From assembly GCA_029721515.1 (NCBI GenBank), contig CM056563.1:18109954-18173953 (forward strand): a stretch of 64,000 bases of DNA. Reading direction: 5' to 3'. Positions 38,091 to 52,666 of the stretch are shown in pieces. The DNA comes from Synanceia verrucosa (lineage: Eukaryota > Chordata > Actinopteri > Perciformes > Synanceiidae). Within the stretch, counting starts at the first letter, position 1. Every line of letters begins with the position of its first letter. The notes under the pieces were generated by a model that had not been told where the DNA came from, ran no database searches, and saw only the letters and a list, made by a program, of their open reading frames with translations. The position numbers were made by a program, and so were the translations under genes.

Positions 38091-39172
38091 TAGGGATGTC
38101 ACTGTTACCGGTGTAGCGGTAAACCAAGATAAAAATGTTGATTGTCATTTTAATTTCAAAATAAAACATTATCTCTTTGTAGCACTTTGTAGCCATTACA
38201 ACCCGTTTACACTTTCTGAAGCTGGACTTGTGGCCGAAGTAGGAGACAACAGTGCTCAGGACATCTATCAGCCTTCAAAGAGGACCAAGTCTGAAGTCTG
38301 GGCACACTTTGGGTATTTTTATAATGCCGAGGGACAGCTGATAGAAGGCAGTTATGCTGTTTGCAGAACGTGCAGGAAAAAAATGTCTGTTAAACATTCA
38401 AAGGCTAACCTTCGATGAAATCTCTTAGATCTCCCTGTCTAGTCCTGTGATTCAAAACTAATTTGGATTCTCTGGGTCACATGACCTGGGAGCTATTTAG
38501 CTAAAATGCTAATATTTACAGTTAAATTTTAATATAAAATCTACAAAGTGTCCAGATGGAATAAAAAGTGCTGTGTCTTGATCAGTCTGTGTGATACTAT
38601 AATCCTGCATAGATTTGGATTCTCTGGGTCACTTGAACTGGGAGCTATTAGCCAAAATTGCAAATATTTAGTAGTAGTAGTAGTAGTTATTTTTGTAATT
38701 TGTTTAAAGTGGCTATTTATTCTAACTGTATATTTTTTAAGGTTGACTTGTGCAGTGCTCAAGTGTACAGTTTTAGATTTTAATTTTGATGATGAATAAA
38801 ACGAGTATATGATAAAACAAGTGGTGTTTCTTTGATTTGTTTACATGTTGTTCTTTATGTCTTTATACAAATGTTTGGATTTGTATAATTGAAACCTGCA
38901 CTACTGTAAATGAAAAATAAGGTGTTTACACGCTTAACCCTTGCTCCTTTCCTTTGATGTGAAAAGTTTCAATTTTGATAAGGCTTTGTCTGTATTTTTT
39001 AAATATAATAAACACTGTTACACGTTTTTGAAACTATTTCGATGTGTGTAGGACTATCAATGATTTATGAATATATTCAACACATTTAAAAATACAGCGA
39101 TAATACCGAAAACCGTGATGTTTTTGGTCACAATAACCGTGAGTTAAAATTTTTCATACCGTGACACCCCTA
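38091..39172 (+). mobile_element. hAT-type element, decayed, with BED-finger remnant
   Basis: The ends are TAGGGATGTCAC and GTGACACCCCTA, inverted with one mismatch, like the TAGGGGTGTCAC ends of hAT elements. Flanking 8-mers ACTCGTAT and ACTCATGT match at 6 of 8 positions, as expected for an old 8-bp target duplication. The interior keeps a BED zinc-finger start and a roughly 150-bp spaced duplication containing TTTGGATTCTCTGGGTCAC. The catalytic domain is missing. Confidence 0.75.
38230..38418 (+). pseudogene. Truncated BED zinc finger of a hAT transposase
   Basis: This is an open frame of about 60 codons with the hAT/ZBED start pattern: basic lead-in, SEVWAHFGYF, then VCRTCRKKM as the first Cys pair, then KHSKANLR. 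It ends at a TGA where a BED finger would continue into its histidine pair, so the finger is incomplete. No downstream transposase frame survives. It is a transposon remnant, not a host gene. Confidence 0.7.
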
Positions 39173-41198
39173 ACTCATGTAAACATACAGTATATGCTAC
39201 CTGTAATGATGTTAGGACACACCACTTTTGATTCTGAGTATGAATGAGAAGAGCTGAGAAGTCCTGGTTCACACTGTAAAGACAAGCAGACAGTTTGACT
39301 CAATGGCCATAAACAGAGCAGTCTGAGGACAAGAAGTGAGATGTGGAGCGTATGAGGCCTGATGAAGGCAGCCATCTGGAATATGAGCTGTCACACATTG
39401 TCTGCATCAGTATTAGACAACTGTCTCTGATTTTGTTTCCTCTGCTCTTTGCAAATGGAAGGACGAGAGGAAACGGATGGGTTTTTACAAGTGTGAGAGA
39501 AGCGGAGGGGGAAGTGAGGGGGGGGCGAGTAGCAGGAAACTGGCTTGTCAAAGTTTACAGAGCGACGAGCCGGCTGTGCAGGACGCTAAGTGGTAAGACA
39601 AACTCTGAGGCAACACAGGCCAGCCCAAAGGAAGAGGCTTGGCCCGTGGAGCATGGGAAAAGACAGAGACGATGGGACGGAGGGAAGAAAGAGACGAAGG
39701 GGAAAAACAAGATGTTAAAAATGAGCTCACTGTTGGCTGATCTTTGCTGGTCCAATGCTAAAATCCAGACAACACTAGTCATCCTAGTTTCCACTGACCT
39801 AAACGAGCACACACTTAATGTCCTATTTTGAGAGGACAGACATCATCTCTATGCTGCTAGCTTCCTGGAAACAATTCCCGCACACTCGTCCTTCTTTCCC
39901 TCTTCCGTCACCATCTACTCATCTTCTAAACTAAATCTCACTTGTCAAAAAGGCCTTCTTTCATTCTCCAACCACCCTTCTTTTCTTCTTAACATTTTCC
40001 CCTCCGTGATTTCTCCTCCCCCACCACGACCGCTCTCCTTCCATCCCTCTGTTCTCTGTTTTCCTTTGCACAGATGGCCGGAGCAGCTGAGCAGGGCCAG
40101 AGGGTGAGAAACTGAGAAAAAATACATCCACATATCCCAAACAACATATAAGAAGAGATACACACAGCTAGTGCAACAAGCTGCCACCCAAAACAGCACA
40201 AGAGGGAAAAGGGAAGCAATGAGAAGTGATTTCATGCCACACCCTTCAGTCACAAGGGGGCTTTAAATGCCAGTGAGGCTGCAAAATGTGGACAGTTGGC
40301 TCAATTATGTTACTACCCACAACCAGCCACAGCTTTTTGGAGAGTAAGTAGACACTGCTGAGGGAGGGGGAATGGAGACAGTAAGATGCAGTGTAAGACA
40401 CTTGTTTGAGTGGCAGGCTGTCCTTTTGTTTCAGAGCGTCCTATGGTTCAGATTGCCTTTCATTTAACCTCTGCACTAATTTCACTTCACCACTCCAGCA
40501 CACTCGTCTGCAGAAGTACTGTACCGAGTTAGCACTAGCAGAAAAATCCTTTCTGTAGGAAAAGCAGAGAAAATTAAGCCAAAAATACCACTTCCAGCGT
40601 TACTTCTGACGACTCACCCTGCTAAACAGACAAAGAGAACAAAGTGGGAGGCAGAAAAGGCTGCGACAAAACTCTGGATAAAGCTAAGAGGACAAACCAG
40701 AGTGAACATCGATGGAGACACTGAGACATCTGAAGGGACTGAAAAGTGATGCAGAGGTTGCTTTCTTTCTGTTGGACAGGTAATTATTTGTTTAGCTACT
40801 GGAGGAGTTTCCCTCATCAAGGGATCAAATAAAGGAATTCTCCTTCTTAGCTTCTTATTTTGAACATACTGCACAGCCCTATCATTATGTATTTATGACT
40901 ACATAGTGCCTGTATGTGGATTGAAAACAAAAGTGCATTTACAATTGTGGTCAATGTGGTCATGGTGGTTTGGCTGATCAGGTCACAATCTGGCATCAGT
41001 GCATTTTTTTTAAGGTTAACAGTATAGGCCGCTTTCATGTGGTCACCCACCCTCTCATCACTCAATACGCTTCAGTCTTGTAACCAAGCATGCCACAGTT
41101 TGAGCCTGACTCTGGTGTTCAGCTCTTCCCACAGTCGGCTAAAGCATCTGGCCTGGCTGTTCCATCTCACTGCTCTTCTCCAAACTACCGAACACTGC

Positions 41199-41200
<2 letters not shown>

Positions 41201-41243
<43 letters not shown>
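41201..41243. repeat. (GT)n microsatellite
   Basis: A perfect run of about 21 GT units. Confidence 0.95.
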
Positions 41244-41245
<2 letters not shown>

Positions 41246-41518
41246 AGGGAGAGTGATAAATCCTGACTGCACAGCCACAGCCAGGGGAACATTTCTCTTT
41301 CTCCTGCAAGTCTCCAGACAGCTGTGATACTGCACTTCTCTCTCTGGCTCTGTTGCTCACTGAGCCGGCGTTACGTCATTAAGGACCATCAGTCAGTGGT
41401 AAGCATAAACAGGCTAGCAACTAGAGCACAAACACACTTCAGGAAAACACTATTCTCCACAGAAACTGGAGGTGGGGAGGTGGGGGGGTTTACTGCTCTA
41501 GCAGCAAAATGAACTTAA

Positions 41519-42194
41519 AGGCCAATTTATAGTACTCCGTAAAGTGCCGTACGAGAGAGCCCTCTGCGTCGCCGGAGAGCCTGACGGAGAGCCTCTCCGT
41601 CGTCTCCGGGCGCAGGAATTTTTTTTAACTGTCCGTCAATCCGTCAAGGGAAGACGGAGATGACAAGGGCTGTGATTGGTCCTCTAGCTGCACCCTGCTG
41701 TGAAATGCAGCCCCTCTCCATACACAGAAACAGACAGACAGGTCTCCTCTGCAGCAGCGCGGACAGGACAGGAACTAAAGTATTGATTATCCTTGTGAAA
41801 GGCAAATCAAACACATTCAACCTGCTCAAAAAATCTATTTAATTCATTCAGTAATTATGGCTGGGGTATATTTCCACAGAACATACCGAAAGTTGTTGGT
41901 TTGCGTTTGCTATTATCCGATTTTGTGTTGAAAAGAAAGAGGAAGAGGAGTTTTAAAGACTGAAAGCAATCAATGTTGTTCTCTTCTATCTCCCTCACAA
42001 ATAATTAAATCATAAAATAGTATTTTCTCATGCTTTTATCAGCGATATTAAGGCGAATTGCTTCACTTTCCGAGGGGGTGCATTTCACAGCAAGGGTGCA
42101 CAACACGCTTCATGGCGGAGAAGTGCGAGGGCTCAGGGGGTCTCCGTAGGAGTCGGATGACGTATTACGCAGACGGAGAAGTATATTCCAGCCT
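41519..42194. mobile_element. 676-bp MITE with long subterminal inverted repeats
   Basis: The outer ends are AGGCCAATTTATAGTACTCC and the inverse AGGCTGGAATATACTTCTCC. TAA flanks both sides (41516-41518 and 42195-42197), the PIF/Harbinger-type target. Further in, CACCCTGCTGTGAAATGCA near 41690 is inverted as TGCATTTCACAGCAAGGGTG near 42080. It has no transposase frame. Confidence 0.72.
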
Positions 42195-45100
42195 TAAGTG
42201 GTCTTCACCCCTTTACACCCTGGTGAACCTTTACATACATTACCTCATCTTCCTCACCAGTTACTGAAGCACAAACACTTAACTTACTTATCAAACCGCA
42301 AAGAAATCCAAACTAATTTATAAGCATTTCCATTTGTAAGGCTTTAAACTAATTGTTTTCTCAGTGTATTGTGACGGCCCTAAATTATCTTGAATTCCAT
42401 CCCTAATGACTGCGGCACTCCCAAATGAAACACCCAACCCATTAAAGCTATTACTGGTTTTCATTAAACTCAATTCAATTGAAGAGAGTTATTCCCTTTG
42501 AAATGGATTCTGAGTCAGATGTGGTTACATTTCGTTGAGAGTTGAAAATGACAAGTTAGCCTCTTCAGAAGCTGTAAAATGTTTGCTTGAAATGTAGAAG
42601 TCACGAAACGCTGCACAGCTGACTTTTTTCTCACAAACAGTTACAAAAGTTAGATTTGCGAGTTGAATTCCTCAATAATCAATTTAGTCTACTTTCTAAT
42701 CAATGGAAAAATAATTTTATAATATTTATAATTATATAATATTAATAATTTTTATTACCCCCGCTTCATATTCATGCAGTTACACACATTTGGACCATAA
42801 CGCTTTGTGGCACTGTGAACGATTGTTGCCTCTGTTAATGATGAAGCAGCTGGGGATTAAATGTTTTGCAGGTTCATTGGCACCTCAGCTAGAACTGCTG
42901 ATGGTGGATTTCCATTACTCAAGGGGGTTACAAAGGGGATTACATCACCGACCCTTTACATCTCGAGCTGCCCCCTCTTCGTTGATCTCTTGAGTCGATT
43001 AATTAAGTTTTTTTTTTTAAATTCTGAATCACTTACTTGTAGGGGAGGGCACATGTCTAAACAAATTTTAAATGGTGCATTTATGTGATTTTTTTGTAAA
43101 AAAAACAGATTTACAGAGGATTTTTTTGGTCGAGTCCTATTTGCTTTAAATAATGCTACACTGGGCTTATATTACTGAAGTCCTCTGTCAAATCATAACA
43201 TTTAATATCATGTTTCAGGCAGAGTAATATGTAGCTCGGTAAAATTCACCAACTGTCCAACTGTTTTAATGCTTTGAACCCCAGGAAGCTGTAAAACACA
43301 AGCTGGTATTTTCCAGCTATAAGGGACAGAACGTAATCAGTGATCTGATCCTGGCTTGTAAGTTAGTGCACATATCCAGCAGCTAATTCCAGACAGCTAC
43401 ATTAGGTTCATTCCAAAACATTCAGGAACAGTGTGCGCACTGTGCGAAATGTTTACATCATTAAATGGCTTAAGTGAAGAGAACTGCCGGTCAAGCTACA
43501 TCAGAGCAGGCAGCCGTCCAGCTGTCCTGACCTCCTGTGGCCTGAGCTGACACACAAAGGATCTGAAGATGAACAACCACTTCAACAGGCTGCAGTTGCT
43601 GTCCTCAGTAATTCAGCTAAAGACAATAGCTGGAGACAATACAGGGTATCATTGGGAGTGGAGTGGGAGTCTTTCACTGTAAAACTTCTGAATGTAGTTG
43701 ACTTTGCAAAAATGTGTTTTGTGTTGTTGGCCTTCATAATGTGTCCAAATTATGTGGTTGCAGCTTCCAAGCAGCATCCCACTCCAAATTCCCTGCAAGC
43801 TTCAATGATGAGCTACGCAGCTACTGAGAACAAAGGAAGCCCACACAAACACCAGAGGCAGCGATGAAACAGAGGATCAGGGAAGACCAGTGAAGGATCC
43901 CCACCCCTCATTCTCATCCTCCATACAAACTGTTTATATGTTTTATAGACTAGCTTTATTGGCTTTGATAAAGGGATACAAGGAGAACCAAGTTTCTTCG
44001 GTAATTTTGCATACTCTGAACTGTATATAGCAGTGACAAACATGGGATGACTTTTACACACACACATGCTCCTAAACACTATTTACATGCTTACATCTAT
44101 TTTTATTCCTCTCGTTGTTTTCATTATTATTACACCTAATCGGCCTCTAGCAATAAGCTAATGATGGACGAGCCAGCTCTGCAAGGTGTGATCATCCTCC
44201 TAGGCATCATCCCCTCCTAATACCCACACTGGGACACAAATGTGTGTGTGTGTGTGTTGTAAAACGCAACAGTGTTCGAACATATACTGTCAATAACTGG
44301 AAGGCATCCAGCTCCGCTGAGGGATCTAAGCCTTTCTGACTGTCTAGACATAAAAATGCCATTCTTGAATAATCAGGTCATCAGCATATTTTAACAGAAA
44401 ACTACTACTTTGGCCCCTTTGCATAATGTACAATCTACCACTGTGTATGTGTTTGCAGGGGGGTGCACATGCAGGAGGAGGACATCTAAAACACCACATT
44501 TCCAAATAGAAAAATAGAGCAAAAGGTAGCTGTGATTCATTAAGCAGATTAAAATTAAGAAGCCACCATGTGGGTTATTGAGCTAAATGTTAATGTCTAA
44601 TCTGCTCCGGGGTTGTGGTGTGTGTTCATGTCTACCCACTGTCGGTTGGAAACAAGAGACTCGTCTCTGCACAAAGAATGAAATTAAAGCACTCCGGCTC
44701 ATTCCTTCACTTTAGCCAACCAACCGTCCAAGGCCATGCATGAATCGCTGCAGCAGACAGTCGGCAGCGCTTTCACAGTACACAACTGTGTACACACATG
44801 TGCATTCTGTGAGCCTTCTTCTATCCCAGGGGCCTACTCTAAATAGTAGTCAAAGAGAGGGATTGTGGGGGAAGGAGGCTCAGTGGTGGGGGTAGAAAAT
44901 GGCAGAAAAGATACAAAAAGAAAGTGAGCTTTTGTGGCCACTCCGCTGATCCTGACAAGACCATGTGCAGGTTTCAAGACATAACTAAAGCCTCTGTGAG
45001 GGGATATCTAAGCCAAGACATTGGCTGTGGGGTGAGAGGATGTTAGTGGCTCGGGTCTGGTTTTTGAAGGCATTTTTAACGAGCAGTCAGTGGCCTCTGA

Positions 45101-45894
45101 CCCTGTAATAGACATGCTTTAATCTCTACATGCAGCAAACAGAAGAAACTGAGCAGTGGTGTGACCTGTCTTCTTTCCTCTGACAGAGTCAGCGTATGGA
45201 TTCACAAAGCATATCTCAGGATGTGAGATAACAAACGCTGTCTTATATTAGCTGTGCATTTAATTTCACTGGTCTCCATGGGTGAATTGTCTCTCCCTTA
45301 TTATTACAATTAATCAAAACACAAATGTGAAAAGATACTGTTCTTCTGGTGAAAATTTGGGAAAGTGATCAACAAAAACGCCTTGATATTGTTTCTTCTC
45401 TACATCGTTAATATTATACATCTCCATATACTGAACATCAGGCTGACCTTTTTGTTCCTCCTGTCTTGTTGTCATGACAACCACTCCAAACTTCGTGGAG
45501 CTCTGCTCAATTTTAAGTCGCGCTGCTTCAATGATTTACTGCTGTCTTACTTATGGGAAGTGGGCTGAATGCAAGTGGCTTCTGATTTGATGCAGTTTTA
45601 CTCCTCATCTTTGTCGGGGGAAGGATGTCAGACTGAAGATGCCACATGCTGGCATGAGGCCTAAGACTATCCATTCAACCTACTCCAAATCACAACAGTA
45701 GTCTCAGTCAACTCTCCACCCTATTCAGGGCTACTTACACCCATGGTTTCTGTATAAAAAATAAAAAAAGAACATTGTACGCCCCACAGAAAATGCATTC
45801 TTTTCTGTTCAAAAATAGTACAATTTAGTCAAACCAAGACAATGTATTTCAAAAATGATTAAAAAAAGAATAGGTGGAATAATCGATTAGTTAG

Positions 45895-46133
45895 GAATAA
45901 TAATAATAATACTTATAATATTAATGCATCAGTTTTATATAGTGCTTTTCATGAAAACTCAAAGACGCTTTACAAAGAAAAACACATAAGACAGACAGAG
46001 GAAACAGGTAAAAAGTTAAAGGAGATTAAATGCTTGCTAAAAGAGGTCATTTTTTAACTATGTTTTAATAGATGCAGTGAGATGGAGGGATCTGTGGGAG
46101 GGAGAGTGTTCCAGAGGGTGGGGGCGACTATGG
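45895..46133 (+). repeat. Interspersed repeat fragment
   Basis: TTTTATATAGTGCTTTTCA, then AAAGACGCTTTACAAAG, and later GAGTGTTCCAGAGGGTGGGG form a phrase order seen in many fish genome repeats. No ends or target duplication were found, so the class is unknown. Confidence 0.45.
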
Positions 46134-48403
46134 CGATTATTACTAGCAAAGTAATGCAACAATGATGACAGAGTGTTCGTTTCAGTCACTTTTAAAGTAA
46201 AAATCCATTTTTGCCAATGTGAGGACCTGTAAAGTGATTGTCTATCATTTCAGAGACAAAACAATTCATTGATTAATTAATGAAAGACAAGGATTGATAG
46301 ATTTATGGAATCAACAAAGAAATGGTCATTAGTTGCAGCCTTAATTTCATTGGGCTGTCATTTTTTACTTAACACTCACGCAATTCGTTAATTGATTTAA
46401 TCGACAGATCTGCAAAAACTGAGTTTACCCCAGCGTTACTTCTCCGAGAACTGAATCAAAGTAAAGATGCACAGCAAAGATGCCACGCTGCTGAATGTTT
46501 CATTAACTCTCAGCCAAATGTTGTCAGAACAACAGTAACAAACAGTTGCCATCAGTCACAGACATACACTGTTTGCACAGGTAGAGAACAAGACATTAAG
46601 ACTATTATCTCCACAGTCAATGAAGCCACTTGTATTGGACTGTAAACTGTCAAACCCATTCTGTCACGCTATAGGACTCATCGCTGTCAAGGAGTTATGT
46701 AACAGCAGTCAAGGGCCACAGCAAAACTTTTCAAAGCCACTTCTACCACCCATCTCTGCAACCACTGACTCTCTTTCTCTCATGACACATAGTGGGATAG
46801 TTCCTCTGCAAGTCACTGCTTCGTCCTCAGCTTCAACACACATCATTGCTGCTGAGGCTGATTAGTACCAAACACATCCCTGATGAGGACGTGCATGGGG
46901 AGGGACAGACAGAAATGGTGTTTGGTGTCAGACGGATGGGTGCTGAAGGCACCCAGTTAAATCCAGCTGGGGGGGTGATGCTAATCACAGCTCAAACATT
47001 CCCCACACATCCTCAACCTGATGTCAGAAAACCACCTCTGTCCTGCACACAAATAAACTCCAAACAAAGCCCGTTGCTCTGCATGGCTCACATTTCCCCA
47101 CAGACTGTGAGAGAGCTGAGCGAGCAGGGGGGGAGAGGGAGGAAGCAACCAAGAAGAGGGTAGGCTTCCATAAAAAAGTTGTACAAAGCTACGAGGAAAT
47201 GAGGCAAATTTAACATGAAATTGTTATTGTGCTTTTAACAGTAGTATAACTAAACATACACATGCATTAACTCTACTCAATTGTTTCTTGATAGAGAATG
47301 ATTTATGATGTATAACATTCAATATTCACTGTGGTTTACTACCTTTTAGTATTCTAATGTCCTTCGTGAGAACATTAACTGTGATAAATCTTCCAAAGTA
47401 ATGTCTTCCTTTCAGGCTCCATGCAGCCCCATCAACTTTCACTAATAAGGAAGGGCAACCTTTGTGTAGCCTTAAAGACAAAGCCAGGGGCAAATTGCTG
47501 ATTTCTGTCAGCATGTGGTGATAACTGAAGGCAACTCGGATCAATATTTTTTATCATCTCAGATCTTCTCTCATGTTGACCACGATGGCCTGACAGCGAT
47601 TCAAAACACACAAAAATCAGTGAATGGAAACATAGTTAGGAGAGAAGCCAAAAGATAAAGCTGTGAAAAGAAATGTGGCCACTGATGCCTTTAGTAAGCC
47701 AGACCTACCTTTTGCACACAGTGCACAAGGCCACAACAAGCAAGCACACCAGTTGCCTCCCCTGCTGATTGTCAAGTCAACTCCTTAAAGCCGTGTCGTA
47801 AAATCACAATTTTTTTTTTTCAGTGAGTCAATGAGCTGCTGGGACGCTCAATAAGACAGAACTGAGCCAGAACAAAGGCCCGCTGGGAGGAAGGTGCAAG
47901 TCTTTTTCCTGGTGCACTTGGCTGTTGGCGTGCAGCAGATTGAGTGACAGACACCTGGATAACAGGAACATGTGACCAGAAAGGCTGGCACTAATCCTAA
48001 GACTTTAAAATGTCCTCAAGTGAAAACTCAACTGAAATTAAGGGACTACAAGACCTCTGTGTTAGTTATAATTCTTGGTGTGATAAAATCATAAAACAAA
48101 TCAGCAAAAAAATGACTGCAGTAAATGGCAGAGAGCACTAATGCTGTCACAGTTTATGGCTTGACATTGTGTGCATTCACATCACCCCCCTCCTTCCTGG
48201 AACCAAATAAGTTGATGCACACAAAAACACACATGCAAACATTCAAACCCCGTCCTTCCCATGATGCATCCAGGCTAGGAGAAAATCGGCCCCCTGGGGA
48301 CAGGCAGATTAACACATGACAGAGCTTGTTAACCCTGGACAAAGAGAGATGCTAATCTTGTACCGTCGGCCTCGACTGTCCTGAAACAGTACACAGCTAC
48401 AGG

Positions 48404-48406
<3 letters not shown>

Positions 48407-48452
<46 letters not shown>
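48407..48452. repeat. (AG)n microsatellite
   Basis: A perfect run of about 22 AG units; related purine-rich tracts occur near 48865 and, inverted, as (TC)n near 49147-49168. Confidence 0.93.
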
Positions 48453-48458
<6 letters not shown>

Positions 48459-51400
48459 GGAACCCCAAGAAAGACAAGAGGGATATGCAGCACTAACAGA
48501 GGCCTCAGTATGTCCCAGAAACGAGACAATGCTCAGTCAGCCCCAAAACAAAAAAGGGCAGAGACAGAACCAGACTACAAACAACAAGACGAGGGCCCTA
48601 TGACAGCCTGGCGGAGCTCCACTGCCTGCAGGGACGACCAGCAGGGCAGCGCAGAGCTCAACTGTGAGGATATTGATTGCAGGGGAGAAAGTGGGGAGCC
48701 AAGCTAGCTGCTCCACAGATGGGGAGGACACAGAGACAGAGACAGAAAGAGGAAGTGCATTAAGGCAGGCTCCTCCTGATGCTGTTAGCCGTCTCCCCTG
48801 AGAGACAAGCAAGATAGTGGTGACAAGGTTTTAAGAGAGAACAATAAAAAGACGGGGGGGGCAGAGAGAGAGAGAGAGCAAGCAAGACAGAGAGACAAGG
48901 AGAGAGGCAATAACGAAACGGAGGCTAATTTGTAACTTGAAGAGCTGCTGGATCATCTCCATAATGGGCCTTCTGCCCACAAACACGCTCCTCTTTGGGG
49001 GTAAATGAGATCAGGCCAGCCCAGGACCAGCTGGTGGCTTGGATCAATGACACCAGATAAAGCAGATAGAGAGACAGAGAACGAGTGGACAGAACCGAGG
49101 CATCTGGACAGGATGGCAGAAACACAACCCAGAAAGGCTTTGGCGTCCTCTCTCTCTCTCTCTCTCTCGCTTGCGGGACATGAACGCACGCAAGTACAAG
49201 TGGAAGGATTGTGTCTATAAGAGGATTATGTCCTCCTGTTTGAAGTGGAACAAGGCACGTTCCAGATGGAATCTGATCCCTCACAGGATGGGCAGACAGG
49301 TTGGACGGTTGACCAGATGAGCGCCTGCTAACCAAAGCTTTCTAAGAACACCACACAACTCCACAACATCTGCCAGCTAACTGCCAGAAACTTTTTCTAC
49401 AGTGACTATCAAACATACATTTAAATTAGGCTAGCGCTTCACACAGAGCAATGATGTAGCTTTACAGCACCAAACCAATACATTAAGACAGGGCACGGCC
49501 GGATTTAAATGTCACTGGGAGAAATTGATATGACAGCGAAATAAATGGGCCACTACAGCTGCTTATGGTGAAAGGGAGTTTATCATTCTGTCAACACCAG
49601 TGTCTGGCACAAATACCTATCATTCCATGTGTGGCTATGGCGAGGGCAGGCTGGGTAGCCTCTGACATAATCTTAACCACTTCAGGCACGGGGCCAGACC
49701 AGTAAACGTACAGCAACATCAACATTAAGAGGGACTGACTGTCACAAAGAGTAAACCTAGTGACTGACAACCTCTCCATCTATCGTATCGTGCCATGAAA
49801 GATTTGGTTTTGAAGCCAAGCAACAAGGCTGCGAACCATGTCTATTATCCATACTCCCACCAGAGGAATTCAGAGCACCCTGAACGCAGCAAATTACTGC
49901 AGCTGCTGGCAAGTATGGCCTCAAAACCACACCACCAGCTGCCAAATACATGCCCTAACAACTGTGACATGCAAGGCCGCTATCATGACTGGGAGCACAG
50001 ACATTTCCTCAGGCCTCAATCACCCACAAAACAAAGGAGGAAATTCAGCCGAACACTGTTTCTGTTGGTGTTGTGATAATCTCGAAACAAGAAGCTATTG
50101 TGCTGTTATTTGCCATGGATTAAAATGACTAGAGGTGATGGTGGTCATTTTTTAAGTTCAAGGGTCATGGCTCTACTCTGAAAAAAAGACTTGTCCTTGT
50201 CACAACTGAAAGGTTCAGAGCAGTGGGGGGCTTTCAATCTGAGTCATATACCCATCAGCTCATAAGACCTTAGGCTACAGGCAAGGCGACACACAGGTCT
50301 ATTAATGCGACAATTATCTCCTCTCAGTGGTGGCAAGGGTCAAGATGCCAGCTGGAGGCAAAACAGGGTATTAGAATTTAAACTAGAGCAGCAACTAAAG
50401 ATTGTCATCATCAATACCACTTAATATAGCTTAGGGCTAATTAACATGTATTTTCATTATCTATGAATTTGTTCCAATCATTTTCTCATTTAATCAATGG
50501 GTTTGTCAGAAAAAGTGACTAACGCCCATAATCTTTCCAAAATTGCAAGGTGGCATTCTAATTGTTTCAAGTAGAAAATCTAAATAAATTAATTTTTTCA
50601 TCATACATGACAGAGAAAAGCAAATAATTGTATCTAATGAGATGTTTGGCATATTTGTTTAAAAAAATGGGCTACTGGAACAATTGAGCTTTTATCAAAA
50701 TAGTTGCTGATTATTTCTTTGATGATTGAAGGGTATAATAAGGGAATAATAAATTACTGTCAATGTCTTAACCAGTATCAGTTCAACATGAACATAAACT
50801 AGCATCTCCTTTTTGCAGATTGACTTTCAGGCACTAGATATTATTATTTTCATTTAGAATCTTATGTATTAACTGATTATTAATCATTATAAAAATCATG
50901 TCACGTCATGCATATATTAACTCAATCATTATTTCAGCATTTGTAGCTAGTAATTTATGCCCCCTCTGTGCATGGAGGATTGTTTCAGACAACACTATAA
51001 ACACTGTACGAGACACTACAGACTCTGGATCTGTTATTGTCAGGAGGAATTAAGTGATAAATGATTATTAAACTATTAAAAACACAAAAACGTCAGAAAG
51101 ATGCAACAATGGTCCACTCCACAATGGAAAGGAGATTGTTGTACCATTTTTTTGTGGTCGCTTTTCCACAGTTATAATAATCGGCTTCATTTATTCAAAT
51201 ACAGTTTCTGACAAATCCTCCCCACGTCAGGCAACAGTCAGGCAATAATCCACATCCTCCATCTACATCCCCCAATAATCTTTTTAAGTCCATCTTAAAT
51301 AACTTCATGAAAACAGAGCACAGTTTTTAATGGCAGCTAAATTTAATTTCATATGATTGCATTAGGCCGCCTGTCTGTCCTCCATTTCCCTGCCTCATCC

Positions 51401-52666
51401 ACCAACGCTGTGAGTCAGCCATTCTCTCATGCATGCACCAGGAGGGGGGACGGACTCGCTGATAGCTTAGCCCACCTCTGACTTAAGAGCCCTGGAGTGT
51501 CTCCAAGCCTTTAAAAGTGCTCATATTAGTCGCCACATGACCACCATTAACTAAGAATGACATCAATACCCCATGGTTGATCGCCACACATTATTGACCG
51601 ATGCACGGCCACAAAAGCTTCAGACAATTCATGTCGCTGTCTGCTGCACGTCAGTGGAGGAGAATGGAGTTGTGGGCTGAGGATAAAGATTGTCAACATG
51701 TCCATATTTGCAGTTTATTAAATGCTCTTGGTCAGGCTTTGGGAACTGGCAGTGTTTTCTCCTCTCCATTGTTCTACAGAGGGGAGTGTAATCTGTCTTG
51801 TTGCGCTCTCACACAGTCAGTGGAGGAGCAGCTACAGGCCCCTCCAGCCTCAACTCACCACAATAGCCAATCACTTTTTTTGGGTGGGGGTGACATTAAT
51901 CACCTCTGATTACATGCCAGCTTGAATCCCAGCACAACCATCTCAGAGATATTTCTCCCTCAGAGGTCTGTAGGAAAACTGTAGCTTTAACATACTGACA
52001 AATACCCCTGAGTTATTCATTGCAGTTGGTGTGAAAACAGAGGAGCATCTGCTATATTATAAGCCCCTAAATGTGCCGGCTCTTCATCCTGATGCGATTG
52101 AAACATTTCTCAGCACTTGGCCCATCACAGAACAATGGGCATCCGCGACGAAGGACGGAGAAGGAGGGGAGATAAGAACAAAAAGTTTGGGGAGGAAAAA
52201 CGAAGACAAAATGGTTCCATAAAGAGAAAAAACGTTGTTTGAATGACAAAGAAGCACACATTAAATTAATTTATCCGTTTTAGCTTAGCTTGAAGGGACT
52301 GCTGGGGACTTCCATGCAGCCTGCTGCCACCGCCCCATCAGCCCCTCTCAACGAGGCTCAAACCGAACATGAAACTGAGAGGCTCGTTAGCAAAAAGATG
52401 AGATGACACCAAAACAAAACCGGTTACAACTGCGTATTTCACAGAAATATTCATTCACACATAGATAAACTGTGATTCCGATGTGCTGTTCAGTGTTAAA
52501 ACGTGGAAACACAAGTAGTAGCACATTAGCTAACCACCCGTTACTGACGACAGACACGGCGTTCATTTTAATATGTTTTAAGTTTGGAACGTTAATTAGC
52601 CTGGCAGCAGTTATAAACTGCCGTTAGCATGCTAGCTAAAGCTAATACAATCTCACCATCTCTTAC

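Larger units (their letters stand above)
37104..52666 (-). other. prr36: Intron 1 of the PRR36-like gene
   Basis: This candidate 5' UTR intron of 15.6 kb has no coding exon that I could support. It carries a hAT remnant, a MITE, old LINE/SINE-type fragments at 37.4-37.65 and 45.9-46.1 kb, and GT, AG and TC microsatellites. Its extent depends on the first-exon call. Confidence 0.4.

Noticed and set aside
41072..41360. Frames with THTHTH and VCVCVC runs
   Set aside because: They translate the (GT)n/(CA)n microsatellite; the same applies at 33723-34004 and 52750-53147.
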